Assembly: GCA_023264815.1 (NCBI GenBank)
Contig: JAHFUZ010000035.1
Location: forward strand, 1-38,982
Direction of reading: 5' to 3'
Origin: Arthrobacter sp.
GTDB lineage: Bacteria > Actinomycetota > Actinomycetes > Actinomycetales > Micrococcaceae
DNA: 38,982 nt
In this document: positions 18,978-27,484 of the stretch, in pieces
How positions within the stretch are numbered: the stretch's first letter is position 1
Layout: every line of letters starts with the position of its first letter
Made by a program: the position numbers and the translations under genes
Notes under the pieces: model-generated
What the model was told of the DNA's origin: nothing
What the model saw: only the letters and a program-made list of their open reading frames with translations
Databases searched by the model: none

Positions 18978-20186
18978 ATGCGGATCGTGATCGCGCCGGA
19001 CAAGTTCAAGGGATCCCTGTCCGCCCCGGAGGTCTGCAGCCACTTAGCGAAGGGCCTGCAGGCGGCGGCCGGAACTGCACACCTCAGCAACCTGGACATC
19101 GTCCGGATTCCGGTGGCTGACGGCGGCGAAGGCACACTGGATGCCGCCGTCGGCTCCGGTTTCACCCGCCGGAGCGCCACCGTCAGCGGCCCCACCGGCC
19201 AGCCGGTCCAGGCGGACTTTGCCGTCCGCGGCCACGAGGCCGTCATCGAAATGGCGGCGGCCTCGGGCCTGGCGCTGGTTCGCCAGGCTCAGGAAGGCGG
19301 CCGGCCCGCCTCGGCGGATGCCACCACGGCCACGAGCCTGGGCACTGGGCAGCTCATCCGGGCCGCACTGGACGCCGGCTGCCGCAGGATCATCCTGGGC
19401 GTGGGCGGCAGCGCCAATACCGACGGCGGGGCCGGGCTCCTGCAGGGACTCGGCGCGCGGTTCCTGGACGCCGCGGGCAACGAACTGCCGGCCGGCGGTG
19501 CCGCGCTGGCCACCTTGGACCGCATCGATTTCACCGGGTTTGAACCCCGCATGGTGGACACCCGCTTTGTGCTGGCGTCCGACGTCGACAACCCCCTGCT
19601 TGGCCCCGAGGGCGCCGCGGCGGTTTTCGGCCCACAAAAGGGTGCCACACCACAGGACATCGGCATGCTCGACGCCGCCCTGGCCAGGTTTGTCGAAGTC
19701 CTGGCCAGGGAAATCGGAGCCCGCGCCGTCAAGGCTGCCGAGGCTCCCGGAGCCGGAGCAGCCGGCGGGGTGGGCTACGCCGCGATCGCGGTCCTGGCCG
19801 CGACGCGGCGGCCAGGGATCGACGTCGTGCTTGAATTCACCGATCTGGCACACCGCCTGGCCGGGGCCGATCTGGTGATCACCGGAGAAGGAAGCCTGGA
19901 CGAACAAAGCCTGCTGGGCAAAACACCCATGGGAGTGGCCCGGGCGGCAGCAGCGGCAGGAATCCCCGTGGTGGCCGTCTGCGGCCGTACCACCCTGACT
20001 CCGGAACAGCAGCGGGCTTCCGGATTCCGGCAGGTCTACCCGCTGACCGCACTGGAGCCCAAGGTAGAAGTGTGTATAACTGAAGCAGGGTCCCTGCTTG
20101 AACAATTGGGAAAGTACATCCTCCGGGAGCTGGCCAACCCGGCCCCGGCGGATGGCACCGGCACTAAGGAGCCCCTGAATGTCTGA
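18978..20186 (+). CDS. glxK: Glycerate 2-kinase
   Basis: GlxK/GarK phosphorylates D-glycerate to 2-phosphoglycerate, feeding ureide carbon to glycolysis. The 402-residue protein starts [16 protein letters not shown], the family's N-terminal signature, and has VADGGEGT near 47-54, [13 protein letters not shown] near 143-155, [15 protein letters not shown] and [18 protein letters not shown]. The length is slightly above E. coli GarK/GlxK (about 381) because of a short C-terminal tail. It starts 1 nt after gcl and overlaps allB by 8 nt, so translation is coupled on both sides. Confidence 0.95.
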   Translation: MRIVIAPDKFKGSLSAPEVCSHLAKGLQAAAGTAHLSNLDIVRIPVADGGEGTLDAAVGSGFTRRSATVSGPTGQPVQADFAVRGHEAVIEMAAASGLALVRQAQEGGRPASADATTATSLGTGQLIRAALDAGCRRIILGVGGSANTDGGAGLLQGLGARFLDAAGNELPAGGAALATLDRIDFTGFEPRMVDTRFVLASDVDNPLLGPEGAAAVFGPQKGATPQDIGMLDAALARFVEVLAREIGARAVKAAEAPGAGAAGGVGYAAIAVLAATRRPGIDVVLEFTDLAHRLAGADLVITGEGSLDEQSLLGKTPMGVARAAAAAGIPVVAVCGRTTLTPEQQRASGFRQVYPLTALEPKVEVCITEAGSLLEQLGKYILRELANPAPADGTGTKEPLNV

Positions 20187-21522
20187 AGAACGCTTTGACC
20201 TGGTGATCCGGGGCCAGCGCATCCTCACCACCGCCGGTATCGCCCCGCGCGAAGTAGGCGTCCGGGGCGGCAAGATCGTGGCCATCGAACCGCTCGGGAA
20301 CGGCCTGGCCGGTACCGAAGTCATCGAACTGGCCGACGACGAAACCCTGCTCCCGGGCCTGGTGGACACCCACGTCCACGTCAACGAGCCCGGCCGCACC
20401 GAATGGGAAGGCTTCGCCTCCGCCACCCGGGCAGCCGCGGCCGGCGGCGTCACCACCATCATCGACATGCCCCTGAACTCCATCCCGCCCACCACCACCG
20501 TGGCAAACCTCAAGCTCAAGCGCGAGGTGGCAGAGGACCAGGCCTTCATTGACGTCGGGTTCTGGGGCGGCGCCATCCCGGGCAACAAGGAGGACCTGCG
20601 TCCGCTGCACGACGAAGGCGTCTTCGGCTTCAAGTGCTTCCTGCTGCACTCCGGCGTGGACGAATTCCCGCACCTCGAAGCGGACGAGATGGAGGAGGAC
20701 ATGGCAGAGCTCAAGTCCTTCGACTCCCTCATGATCGTGCACGCCGAGGACTCCCACGCGATTGACCGCGCCCCGCATCCAGGCGGCGACCACTACGAAA
20801 CGTTCCTGGCCTCCCGCCCCCGCGGCGCCGAGAACAAGGCTATTGCCGAGGTCATCGAACGGGCGCGCTGGACCGGTGCGCGTGCGCACATCCTGCACCT
20901 GTCGTCGTCGGACGCGCTGCCCATGATCGCGAGCGCAAAGCGCGACGGCGTCCACCTCACCGTGGAGACGTGCCCGCACTACCTCACGCTCACGGCAGAG
21001 GAAATCCCGGACGGCGCCACGGCCTACAAGTGCTGCCCGCCCATCCGCGAAGCCTCCAACCGCGAGCTGCTGTGGCGGGGGCTGCAGGACGGCACCATCG
21101 ACTGCATCGTCTCGGACCACTCCCCCTCAACGCTGGACCTGAAGGACCTGGAAAACGGCGACTTCGCCGTGGCCTGGGGCGGCGTATCCTCGCTGCAGCT
21201 GGGGCTCTCCGTGATCTGGACCGAAGCCCGGCACCGCGGCATCCCGCTGGAACAGGTGGTGTCCTGGATGGCAGAGAAGCCCGCGGCCCTGGCCCGCCTG
21301 TCCACCAAGGGCCAGCTGGCGCTTGGCTACGACGCGGACTTCGCCGTCTTCGCACCGGATGAGGCGTTTGTGGTGGACGTTTCCAAACTCAAGCACAAAA
21401 ACCCCATCTCGCCCTACAACGGCAAGGCGCTCTCCGGCGTCATCCGCGCAACTTACCTGCGCGGCACTGCGGTGGATGGCCGAACGCCCGGCGGCAGACT
21501 GATCCGCCGCGGCGGCGTATGA
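20179..21522 (+). CDS. allB: Allantoinase
   Basis: Allantoinase opens allantoin to allantoate. The 447-residue amidohydrolase shows [11 protein letters not shown] with metal ligands H65 and H67, the carboxylated lysine K152 in [11 protein letters not shown]188 in IVHAED, H240 in ILHLSSSD and D313 in [16 protein letters not shown] at 281-290 distinguishes allantoinases from hydantoinases. It overlaps glxK by 8 nt and the next gene by ATGA. Control at the gcl operon level is therefore expected. The product allantoate has no visible hydrolase in the window. Confidence 0.96.
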   Translation: MSEERFDLVIRGQRILTTAGIAPREVGVRGGKIVAIEPLGNGLAGTEVIELADDETLLPGLVDTHVHVNEPGRTEWEGFASATRAAAAGGVTTIIDMPLNSIPPTTTVANLKLKREVAEDQAFIDVGFWGGAIPGNKEDLRPLHDEGVFGFKCFLLHSGVDEFPHLEADEMEEDMAELKSFDSLMIVHAEDSHAIDRAPHPGGDHYETFLASRPRGAENKAIAEVIERARWTGARAHILHLSSSDALPMIASAKRDGVHLTVETCPHYLTLTAEEIPDGATAYKCCPPIREASNRELLWRGLQDGTIDCIVSDHSPSTLDLKDLENGDFAVAWGGVSSLQLGLSVIWTEARHRGIPLEQVVSWMAEKPAALARLSTKGQLALGYDADFAVFAPDEAFVVDVSKLKHKNPISPYNGKALSGVIRATYLRGTAVDGRTPGGRLIRRGGV

Positions 21523-22097
21523 GACGCAGGGCCATGGCCGTGAACGTTCATGCCCCCTCCCCTCGGCGGCGGCCGCAGCCGCGTGGCCTGGCGGTGTGGG
21601 TGCAACCGTGTGACGGTGAGGACATTGACCCCGAGGTGTGGGCACAGGCCGCGCGGGCGGTCCTGGCACGGGCCCGCCAGCTTGCGCCGGAAGCCGAAGT
21701 TCACCTATGGTCCAACGCCGCCACTTCTGGGGGTCCAGGCGCTGTCAGTCCGCCGGTTTCCCTGGCCGGGCGGCGCAGCACCATGGCAGTGGATCTGGCC
21801 AAGGACACCGTGCTGCTGGACGGTGTCCCGGTCAGCTTCACCGCCATGGAATACAGCCTCCTGCGGTACCTCGTGGAGAACCTGTCCCGCCCCATCCGGC
21901 GCGAAGAACTGCAGCGCTTTTTGGAGTCCCTGGAATGCCCCGGCGCGGCGTTCCGCTCGATTGACGTCTACGTTGGCCGCATCCGGCGCAAACTGGGCTC
22001 GGCCCGCCACGCCATCGCCACCGTACGCGGGGGCGGCTACCAGTTCGCTCCCGGACCGGGCAGCACTGTCCGCGGGCCAGCTGAGTACTGCATCTAG
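21519..22097 (+). CDS. Receiver-less OmpR/PhoB-type winged-helix protein
   Basis: This 192-residue protein has a C-terminal Trans_reg_C winged-helix domain (about 90-180): [17 protein letters not shown], then [15 protein letters not shown] as recognition helix and TVRGGGYQF as wing. There is no phospho-receiver domain. Instead, about 80 N-terminal residues of unknown type, rich in arginine at the start, precede it. The ATGA overlap with allB shows coupled translation, so its synthesis follows ureide catabolism. It could be a second local regulator, but could also act elsewhere. The start may be ATG 21519 or 21534. Family is confident; target unknown. Confidence 0.85.
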   Translation: MRRRAMAVNVHAPSPRRRPQPRGLAVWVQPCDGEDIDPEVWAQAARAVLARARQLAPEAEVHLWSNAATSGGPGAVSPPVSLAGRRSTMAVDLAKDTVLLDGVPVSFTAMEYSLLRYLVENLSRPIRREELQRFLESLECPGAAFRSIDVYVGRIRRKLGSARHAIATVRGGGYQFAPGPGSTVRGPAEYCI

Positions 22098-22182
22098 GGC
22101 GCGTCTCCCAAGCCACGTCCCTCTGCATGGCCTCTATCTCATGTTCGCCGCACTGCCAGTGCCCCAACTCAAGGATCGCTTC

Positions 22183-22650
22183 ATGACCCAGAAACTCCTC
22201 CCCGGAACCCAGGCCCCCCATTTCGCACTGCTGAACGCCGACGGCCACAAGGTCTCCCTCTCCGATTACCTCGGACGCAACGTCATTGTGTACTTCTACC
22301 CGAAAGCGGCCACCCCCGGGTGCACCACGGAGGCCTGCGACTTCCGCGACAACCTTGCCAGCCTGCAGTCCTCCGGGTACGAAGTCCTGGGCATCTCCCC
22401 TGACAGCCCTAAGAAGCTGGAAGCTTTCACGGGCGAGTTCGCACTGACGTACCCGCTGCTCTCCGACGAAGACCATGCCGTGGCGCTGGCCTACGGCGCC
22501 TGGGGCGAAAGGATCGTGGACGGCCACGTGGTGGAGGGCCTGGTCCGTTCCACGGTGGTGCTCGACGCCGAAGGCAGGGTCACGCTCGCCCGGTACCAGA
22601 TCCAGGCCCAGGGCCACGTCGCAGCGCTCAAGGCAGAGCTGGGCATCTGA
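22183..22650 (+). CDS. bcp: Thiol peroxidase, Bcp/PrxQ type peroxiredoxin
   Basis: Bcp peroxiredoxins reduce H2O2 and organic hydroperoxides with thioredoxin. The 155-residue protein has PKAATPGCTTEACDFRD with the peroxidatic C47 and resolving C52 five residues later, the Bcp/PrxQ arrangement. The start at ATG 22183 has AAGGA seven bases upstream; the ORF is open far upstream but overlaps the winged-helix gene. The location after the uricase region is suggestive because uricase and xanthine oxidation generate peroxide, but bcp is separated from the operon by 85 bp and may have its own promoter. Confidence 0.95.
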   Translation: MTQKLLPGTQAPHFALLNADGHKVSLSDYLGRNVIVYFYPKAATPGCTTEACDFRDNLASLQSSGYEVLGISPDSPKKLEAFTGEFALTYPLLSDEDHAVALAYGAWGERIVDGHVVEGLVRSTVVLDAEGRVTLARYQIQAQGHVAALKAELGI

Positions 22651-22680
22651 CGGCGGGGCGCCTGTCAGCCAGGCACCTGG

Positions 22681-23454
22681 CTACGCTGTGCGGAGCTGGC
22701 TGAGGCAGTAGTTCTTGACGAAGTGCCGGACGGCCTGCGGCAGCCGCGGATACACCACCGCCGACCAGCGGGTGGTGCGGTCGAAGAGGCGGCTGTGGCG
22801 CTCGCTCCAGGGCAGCCCATACCCGCGCCGGAGGTGATCCGGCAGGAGGCCTGCGGTGATGAACCTGATGAACGGCATGCTGATCCGGAGCCAGAGCGGC
22901 CCGGTTGGCGGGTAGAGCAGGTCACGGCCGACGCTGACGGCCACGGCGTCCGGTTCCAGCGACTGCAGCCGGGCGTCCCAGTACTCCCTGAACGCCGCCC
23001 GGTCGGGGGGCCAGAGGTCCGCCGGCAGCTGCAGGACCGTGCCGAGCCTGGCGTAGTCCCGGTACATCCGTTCGGCGTCCTCATCATCCAGCGGGCCGTA
23101 GATTTTCTCGTAGATGATCACCGCGGTGTCGTACAGGGTTGCCACCACCCACAGCTGGGCCTGCGCGTCGAAGGCGCTGTAGCCATGGGACGCGCCTCCG
23201 GGCTGGCGCCGGACGGGGGCGTGTGCCCGGTTCACGTTGCGGCGGACCGCCGCCACCTGGGCATCGGTGCCGTATCTCACCGCGTAGACATAGGTGAGGG
23301 TGGCGCGAAACCGGTCAAGCGGCCGGGCCACGAAGTTGCTGTGCTCTGCGACGCCATGGCCCACCGCCGGGTTGGCGAGCTGCAGCAAAATGGCGCGGCC
23401 GGCTCCCGCGAGCAGAACGCCTTCCGCCCCGATGTCAGCCAGGTCACGCACCAT
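22681..23454 (-). CDS. DUF2236 / MpaB-like oxygenase family protein
   Basis: This 257-residue protein fits the DUF2236 family, which includes latex-clearing protein and MpaB-type putative haem oxygenases. Seen are LLAGAGRAILLQLANPAVGHGVAEHS with H33 and H38, RATLTYVYAVRYG, and an RRNVNRAHAPV segment with H78, all typical of the family core. No signal peptide or clear membrane anchor is visible. Substrate is unknown and cannot be inferred from neighbours. It converges with bcp, leaving only 30 bp between the stops; a short AGCCAGG/CCTGGCT palindrome there may help separate them. Confidence 0.85.
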   Translation of the reverse strand: MVRDLADIGAEGVLLAGAGRAILLQLANPAVGHGVAEHSNFVARPLDRFRATLTYVYAVRYGTDAQVAAVRRNVNRAHAPVRRQPGGASHGYSAFDAQAQLWVVATLYDTAVIIYEKIYGPLDDEDAERMYRDYARLGTVLQLPADLWPPDRAAFREYWDARLQSLEPDAVAVSVGRDLLYPPTGPLWLRISMPFIRFITAGLLPDHLRRGYGLPWSERHSRLFDRTTRWSAVVYPRLPQAVRHFVKNYCLSQLRTA

Positions 23455-23494
23455 GTCAAAACGATACAGAGAATCTTCACGGCCGGGTACTGCC

Positions 23495-23518
23495 CGACGG
23501 CGGGACGTCCCGCCGTCG
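23495..23518. terminator. 24-nt perfect palindrome, terminator-like
   Basis: CGACGGCGGGAC followed by its exact reverse complement, just downstream of the LLM oxidoreductase gene on the minus strand and upstream of the DUF2236 gene. It belongs to the CGACGGCGG stem class found at five places here. Confidence 0.65.
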
Positions 23519-23529
23519 TCCGCTTTCCT

Positions 23530-24564
23530 TTACGGCCGCACGGCCAGTTCGCGGTTGACGGCGGGCATGATTTCGGTGGCGAGCAGCTCAATGGAGCGGG
23601 CGGTTTCGGCGAACGGCAGGCCGCCGAGGCCGATCTGCGCCATGTAGCGGCTATTGCCCAACGCTTCATGGATGACCAGCAGCTTCTCTATGACCTGCTG
23701 CGGGCTGCCCACCAGCAGCCCGCCACCCGGATCGCTCCAGTCATCGAAGGTGGAGCGGGGGAAGTGGTCCACGTTCCGCGGCATGTTCTGCTCGAAGTAG
23801 GCCCGGTAATGCGGGTAGAAGGTATCGCGTGCCTGCTGTGATGTGGCGGCGGCGTAGAAGTGGCCGCCCACTCCGATCGGCAGGGCGGAGGCGGCGTGGC
23901 CGGCTTCGTCGGCGCTGTGGCGGTACAGCTCGGCGAGGCGGCGGAAGCGCTCGGGGCCGGACAACAGGGCGATGAACAGCGGGAGTCCGAGCCTGCCGGC
24001 GCGGGCGAAGCTGGCAGGTGTCCCGCCCACGCCCACCCAGACGGGGAGTTTTTCCTGCAGGGGCCGGGGTGCGATGTCCATGCCCGGGATGCTTTGGGTC
24101 AGGTTGCCCTTCCAGTCCAGGACCGCGTTGTCGCGGAGTTCCAGGAGCATGCGCAGCTTCTCGTCGAACAGTCCGTCATAGTCGGCGGTGTCATGGCCGA
24201 ACAGCGGATAGGACTCGATGAAGGCGCCGCGGCCCGCAATGATCTCGGCACGGCCGTCGGAGATGAGATCCAGGGTGGCGAACTGCTCAAAGAGCCGTAC
24301 CGGGTCCTGCGTGGACAGCACTGTCACTGCGGTGCTGAGCCGCAGGTTGGTGGTTTCGCGGGCGATGGCTGCCAACACGATTTCCGGGGCCGAGAGGGCA
24401 AAGTCGTGCCGGTGGTGCTCGCCGAGGCCCATAAAGCCCAGGCCTGCCTGGTCCGCCAGCTTCGCCAGTTCCACAATCTCCTTGAGCCGCTGATGCGGGG
24501 AGAGTGCGCTGCCGGTGGTGACACTGCGGGAAAGTTCGCCGAAGGTAAAGATGCCAAAGTCCAT
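23530..24564 (-). CDS. LLM-class flavin-dependent oxidoreductase
   Basis: This 344-residue protein is a luciferase-like (bacterial luciferase alpha/F420 or FMN) TIM-barrel oxidoreductase. Typical segments are DFGIFTFGE at the start, AGLGFMGLGEHHRHDFALSAPEIVLAAIA, LSTAVTVLSTQDPVRLFEQFATLDLIS, GRAEIIAGRGAFIES and PVWVGVGGTPAS. The frame begins at TTG 24582, but ATG 24564 gives the normal family start and leaves the CTTGAA/TTCAAG palindrome outside the gene. Substrate cannot be deduced. It is divergent from the matrixin gene. Confidence 0.9.
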   Translation of the reverse strand: MDFGIFTFGELSRSVTTGSALSPHQRLKEIVELAKLADQAGLGFMGLGEHHRHDFALSAPEIVLAAIARETTNLRLSTAVTVLSTQDPVRLFEQFATLDLISDGRAEIIAGRGAFIESYPLFGHDTADYDGLFDEKLRMLLELRDNAVLDWKGNLTQSIPGMDIAPRPLQEKLPVWVGVGGTPASFARAGRLGLPLFIALLSGPERFRRLAELYRHSADEAGHAASALPIGVGGHFYAAATSQQARDTFYPHYRAYFEQNMPRNVDHFPRSTFDDWSDPGGGLLVGSPQQVIEKLLVIHEALGNSRYMAQIGLGGLPFAETARSIELLATEIMPAVNRELAVRP

Positions 24565-24569
24565 ATGTG

Positions 24570-24583
24570 CTTGAACATTCAAG
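24570..24583. promoter_or_regulatory. CTTGAA-N2-TTCAAG palindrome at the oxidoreductase start
   Basis: A perfect 14-bp palindrome lies 5 nt upstream of the oxidoreductase ATG, with another TTCAA half site next to it (24587-24591 region GTTTCAAAA). Its position over the ribosome-binding region and its shape suggest a repressor operator, possibly MarR-like; the regulator is not in the window. Confidence 0.5.
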
Positions 24584-24717
24584 TTTCAAAATTCATTCCC
24601 GGTGAGCGCACGACGACGGGCGCGGACGACGGCGCAGGGGCACCGCCGTCGACCGATCCAGCGCCGGGCACTATGCTGGGCTGACCATCACCGGAGATGG
24701 ACAGGGCTTGAGGTCAA

Positions 24718-25569
24718 ATGTTGGGACGGGATTCTGGCGACAGGGATCTTCCGCGGATCCCCCTATCGCCCAGCGGGCGCAATCGGCGCAAGCGGTCGGC
24801 CACGGTCCTGGGCGTCGCCTTGGTGGTGGGCCTGTATTTCACGCCTGCGCTGCTCGACCGGTACGTGCTGCCCGCAGCCCTCCCTTTCCTGCCGGGTGCC
24901 AAAGCGCCGCCGCCGGGATTTGAGGCGGCTTCGTCCCCCCTCGGCATGCCGCCGGAATCGAACGGATCCACAGCGTACCTGCTGCAGAAGTCACCGGACC
25001 CGAGTCAGGCCTTTGTCGCCTACGACCCCTGCCGCCCGGTGCACTATGTTGTCCGGCCGGACAATGCGCCACCAGGAACCCTCCAGCTCATCGAGGAGGC
25101 CGTGTCCGCAGTCTCGGCCGCGTCCGGCCTGCAGTTTGTCTACGACGGAACCACTGCGGAGGCGCCGTCGAAAACCCGCCAAACCTACCAGCCTGACCGC
25201 TACGGCAGGCAGTGGGCGCCGGTGCTCATCGCGTGGTCCACGCCCGAAGAGACGCCTGTCCTGGCCGGGGAGGTTGCGGGCACCGGCGGCAGTGCCTATG
25301 CCCATATTCCGGGTGAGCCATACGTTTTCGTGGCCGGCCAGGTGGCACTTGATGCACCGGCCCTCGCGGACGTGCTGGTCCGCGACGATGGCCCCGCCCT
25401 GGTCCGTGCCATCATCATGCATGAGCTGGGGCACGTCCTGGGGCTGGACCATGTGGACGACCCCACACAGCTGATGCATGCGGAGAACAGCGGGCAGTTC
25501 GACTTCGCGGACGGCGACCTTGCTGGCCTCGCCCTGCTCGGAACCGGGGCATGCGTCCCGCGGTTATGA
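24718..25569 (+). CDS. Membrane-anchored matrixin-like zinc metalloprotease
   Basis: The 283-residue protein has a basic N-terminus (RNRRKR) followed by one membrane segment at about 28-45, so the rest is probably extracellular. The zinc-binding motif HELGHVLGLDH is at 235-245, the metzincin HExxHxxGxxH form, and LMHAE with M253 provides the Met-turn of matrixins. The catalytic domain is about 100-270. GAGGTC precedes ATG 24718. The substrate is unknown. Related actinobacterial proteins are annotated as matrixin family peptidases. It is monocistronic, divergent from the LLM gene. Confidence 0.85.
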   Translation: MLGRDSGDRDLPRIPLSPSGRNRRKRSATVLGVALVVGLYFTPALLDRYVLPAALPFLPGAKAPPPGFEAASSPLGMPPESNGSTAYLLQKSPDPSQAFVAYDPCRPVHYVVRPDNAPPGTLQLIEEAVSAVSAASGLQFVYDGTTAEAPSKTRQTYQPDRYGRQWAPVLIAWSTPEETPVLAGEVAGTGGSAYAHIPGEPYVFVAGQVALDAPALADVLVRDDGPALVRAIIMHELGHVLGLDHVDDPTQLMHAENSGQFDFADGDLAGLALLGTGACVPRL

Positions 25570-25682
25570 CCGCCGGACCACGCATGCGGTGGTTCCGGCG
25601 CGTCGAGGTGGAGGCCGTGGCCTGCTCCGGGGACTTTGGCCACCATTGAGCGTCGAATGAGCCGGTGCAACCGGCCAGCGGT

Positions 25683-25705
25683 GGGCAGGGGCGCCAGTCC
25701 TGCCC
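25683..25705. terminator. GGGCAGG/CCTGCCC hairpin between convergent genes
   Basis: A 7-bp perfect stem with a 9-nt loop lies between the convergent matrixin and PhoD genes. There is no T-run. It is a plausible but weak terminator. Confidence 0.4.
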
Positions 25706-25732
25706 CGCCGTCGCGGTTTCACTATGGGAAAC

Positions 25733-27385
25733 TCAGCGGGGAGCAACGGTCAGGGCGGTCACCTGCTGGAGCTGGGGGTGCAGCTCTTTGCCATCTTCCA
25801 CAACGCCCGTTTGCCACCACAGTTTCAGGCCTCCCGGGGTGACCTCGAGGCTGGCGAGGTTGTTGTTGAACCAGGGGCCCTCGACGCATGTCCAGCGGAA
25901 AGGCGGGTTCGGCACGTGCGCCGAGCGGGCCACCAGGGCACCAACCGGTGACGCGAGACCCCACGCCATGACGGCCCCGAAGTATCTCATCAGGCGGGGC
26001 AGCGGGTTGCGGATCGGAGAGCAGACTGCCTGGATGATCCGGCTGCCCGAGGACCGGTCCACCTCTGCAACGTAGGAGAAATGCACATCACCGGACAGGA
26101 ACGCGATGGCCTCCGGCGATGGGCCGCGTTTGCCGTCGGCGACCTCCGCGGCCATGTCCGCCACTTGCCGGAAGCTCTTTTGAAAGGCTGCCCAGTGTTC
26201 CAGGTCGACCGCCTGGCGCAGCTTCTCGCCGACCCGGGCAGGGAGCTTCCCCCATGCGCCTTCCGACACGGCCTCATTCCACGACTCAACGTGGTGCAGG
26301 CCCATCGGCAGGAGGAACGGCAGCGACGTGGCCACCAGCAGGTTGCGGAATCCACCGCGCATTTTGCTGTCGAGCCAGGCCATTTCCACTTTGTCCACCA
26401 GTGCCCGGTCGTCCGGTGTCAGATCCCTGGCGGCGCGCGAGTCCACCACGATCAGCCGTGTGTTACCAAAGTCCCGGCAGAAGCTCCACCTGTAGGACTC
26501 CGGTTCCTGGTCTGCCCGGTCCGCCAACTCGTCGAGAGCTGTGCTGACGTCAATTTCGTCCCCGCCTTGGTGTCCGGTGATGCGCTGCCAGATGGGATCT
26601 TCCAGCCGCGCCTGCGGAGACAGGTTACCCAGGTGCTGGTAGACCCAGTAGGACGCCAGCCCTGACACGATCCTCTCGTGCCACCATGTGGTGGCTTCCA
26701 TCTCCCTCTTCCAGCTCAGTGAGGAGTTCCAGTCATCGCGGACATCGTGGTCGTCGAAGATCATGGCGCTGGGCAGCGTGGACAGCAGCCACCTGTTCGC
26801 CGGGTCCGACCACGCGAGGTTGTACAGATGGGCGTATTCCTCGTAGTCCTTGAGCTCCTCGCCGGGAGGTTCCTCGATGTTGCGGCGGGCCCGAATGAAC
26901 TGCTGCATCTGCTCGCTGGTCAGGTCGGCGTACACCTGGTCCCCTAGGAAGGCCACGAGGTCCGGCCACGGAAGGTCCGTATCTGAGGCCATCGCCAGCG
27001 CGTAGGCCCGGAGCGCATCAACGCCGTGCGTCCGGTTGCCGGTCGAGTCGTGCGGGACACTCGTGCGGCAAGAGCCGTAGGCGAGACGAAGCGGCTTGCC
27101 CGGCTTCAGCGCAGCGATCACCGGCGGCGGAAATTCAGAGTCAGCCTCGGGCCAGCACTGTATGCCGTCGATTTCCAGCGCGTAAGGCAGCACTGATCCG
27201 GGCTCGAGTCCATCAGCCTCCACCAGCGCGTAGTGGTGGCCGTGCACGGTGAAGGAACGCGTCTCCCATTGCCTGTCACCTGCGCGGACGGTGACGCGGG
27301 AAGCAGCCCGGGTTTCCACCCAAATGCTGGCGGATGTCTCATCCACGTACCGCATCATGGGACCGAGCACCAGGGATGACGTCAT
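25733..27385 (-). CDS. PhoD-like alkaline phosphatase/phosphodiesterase
   Basis: This 550-residue protein has the PhoD metallophosphatase core: AYGSCR at 102-107, FLGDQVYAD at 146-154, FDDHDVRDDWN at 210-220 and SGDVHFSY at 431-438, which carry the expected metal ligands. The first 95 residues form a beta-rich N-terminal domain of the kind seen in intracellular PhoD relatives. No Tat or Sec signal is visible, so unlike classical PhoD it is probably cytoplasmic. The physiological substrate is unknown. It stands alone on the minus strand with a weak ribosome site. Confidence 0.88.
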   Translation of the reverse strand: MTSSLVLGPMMRYVDETSASIWVETRAASRVTVRAGDRQWETRSFTVHGHHYALVEADGLEPGSVLPYALEIDGIQCWPEADSEFPPPVIAALKPGKPLRLAYGSCRTSVPHDSTGNRTHGVDALRAYALAMASDTDLPWPDLVAFLGDQVYADLTSEQMQQFIRARRNIEEPPGEELKDYEEYAHLYNLAWSDPANRWLLSTLPSAMIFDDHDVRDDWNSSLSWKREMEATTWWHERIVSGLASYWVYQHLGNLSPQARLEDPIWQRITGHQGGDEIDVSTALDELADRADQEPESYRWSFCRDFGNTRLIVVDSRAARDLTPDDRALVDKVEMAWLDSKMRGGFRNLLVATSLPFLLPMGLHHVESWNEAVSEGAWGKLPARVGEKLRQAVDLEHWAAFQKSFRQVADMAAEVADGKRGPSPEAIAFLSGDVHFSYVAEVDRSSGSRIIQAVCSPIRNPLPRLMRYFGAVMAWGLASPVGALVARSAHVPNPPFRWTCVEGPWFNNNLASLEVTPGGLKLWWQTGVVEDGKELHPQLQQVTALTVAPR

Positions 27386-27484
27386 GACTCAGTTGTACCT
27401 GTTCCGGCCCACAGCAACCATGGCGCAGCCAAAGTAATCCTTCGACGCCCCCCGGTTTCGACACCCGCAGGGTGCACCCGTTGC

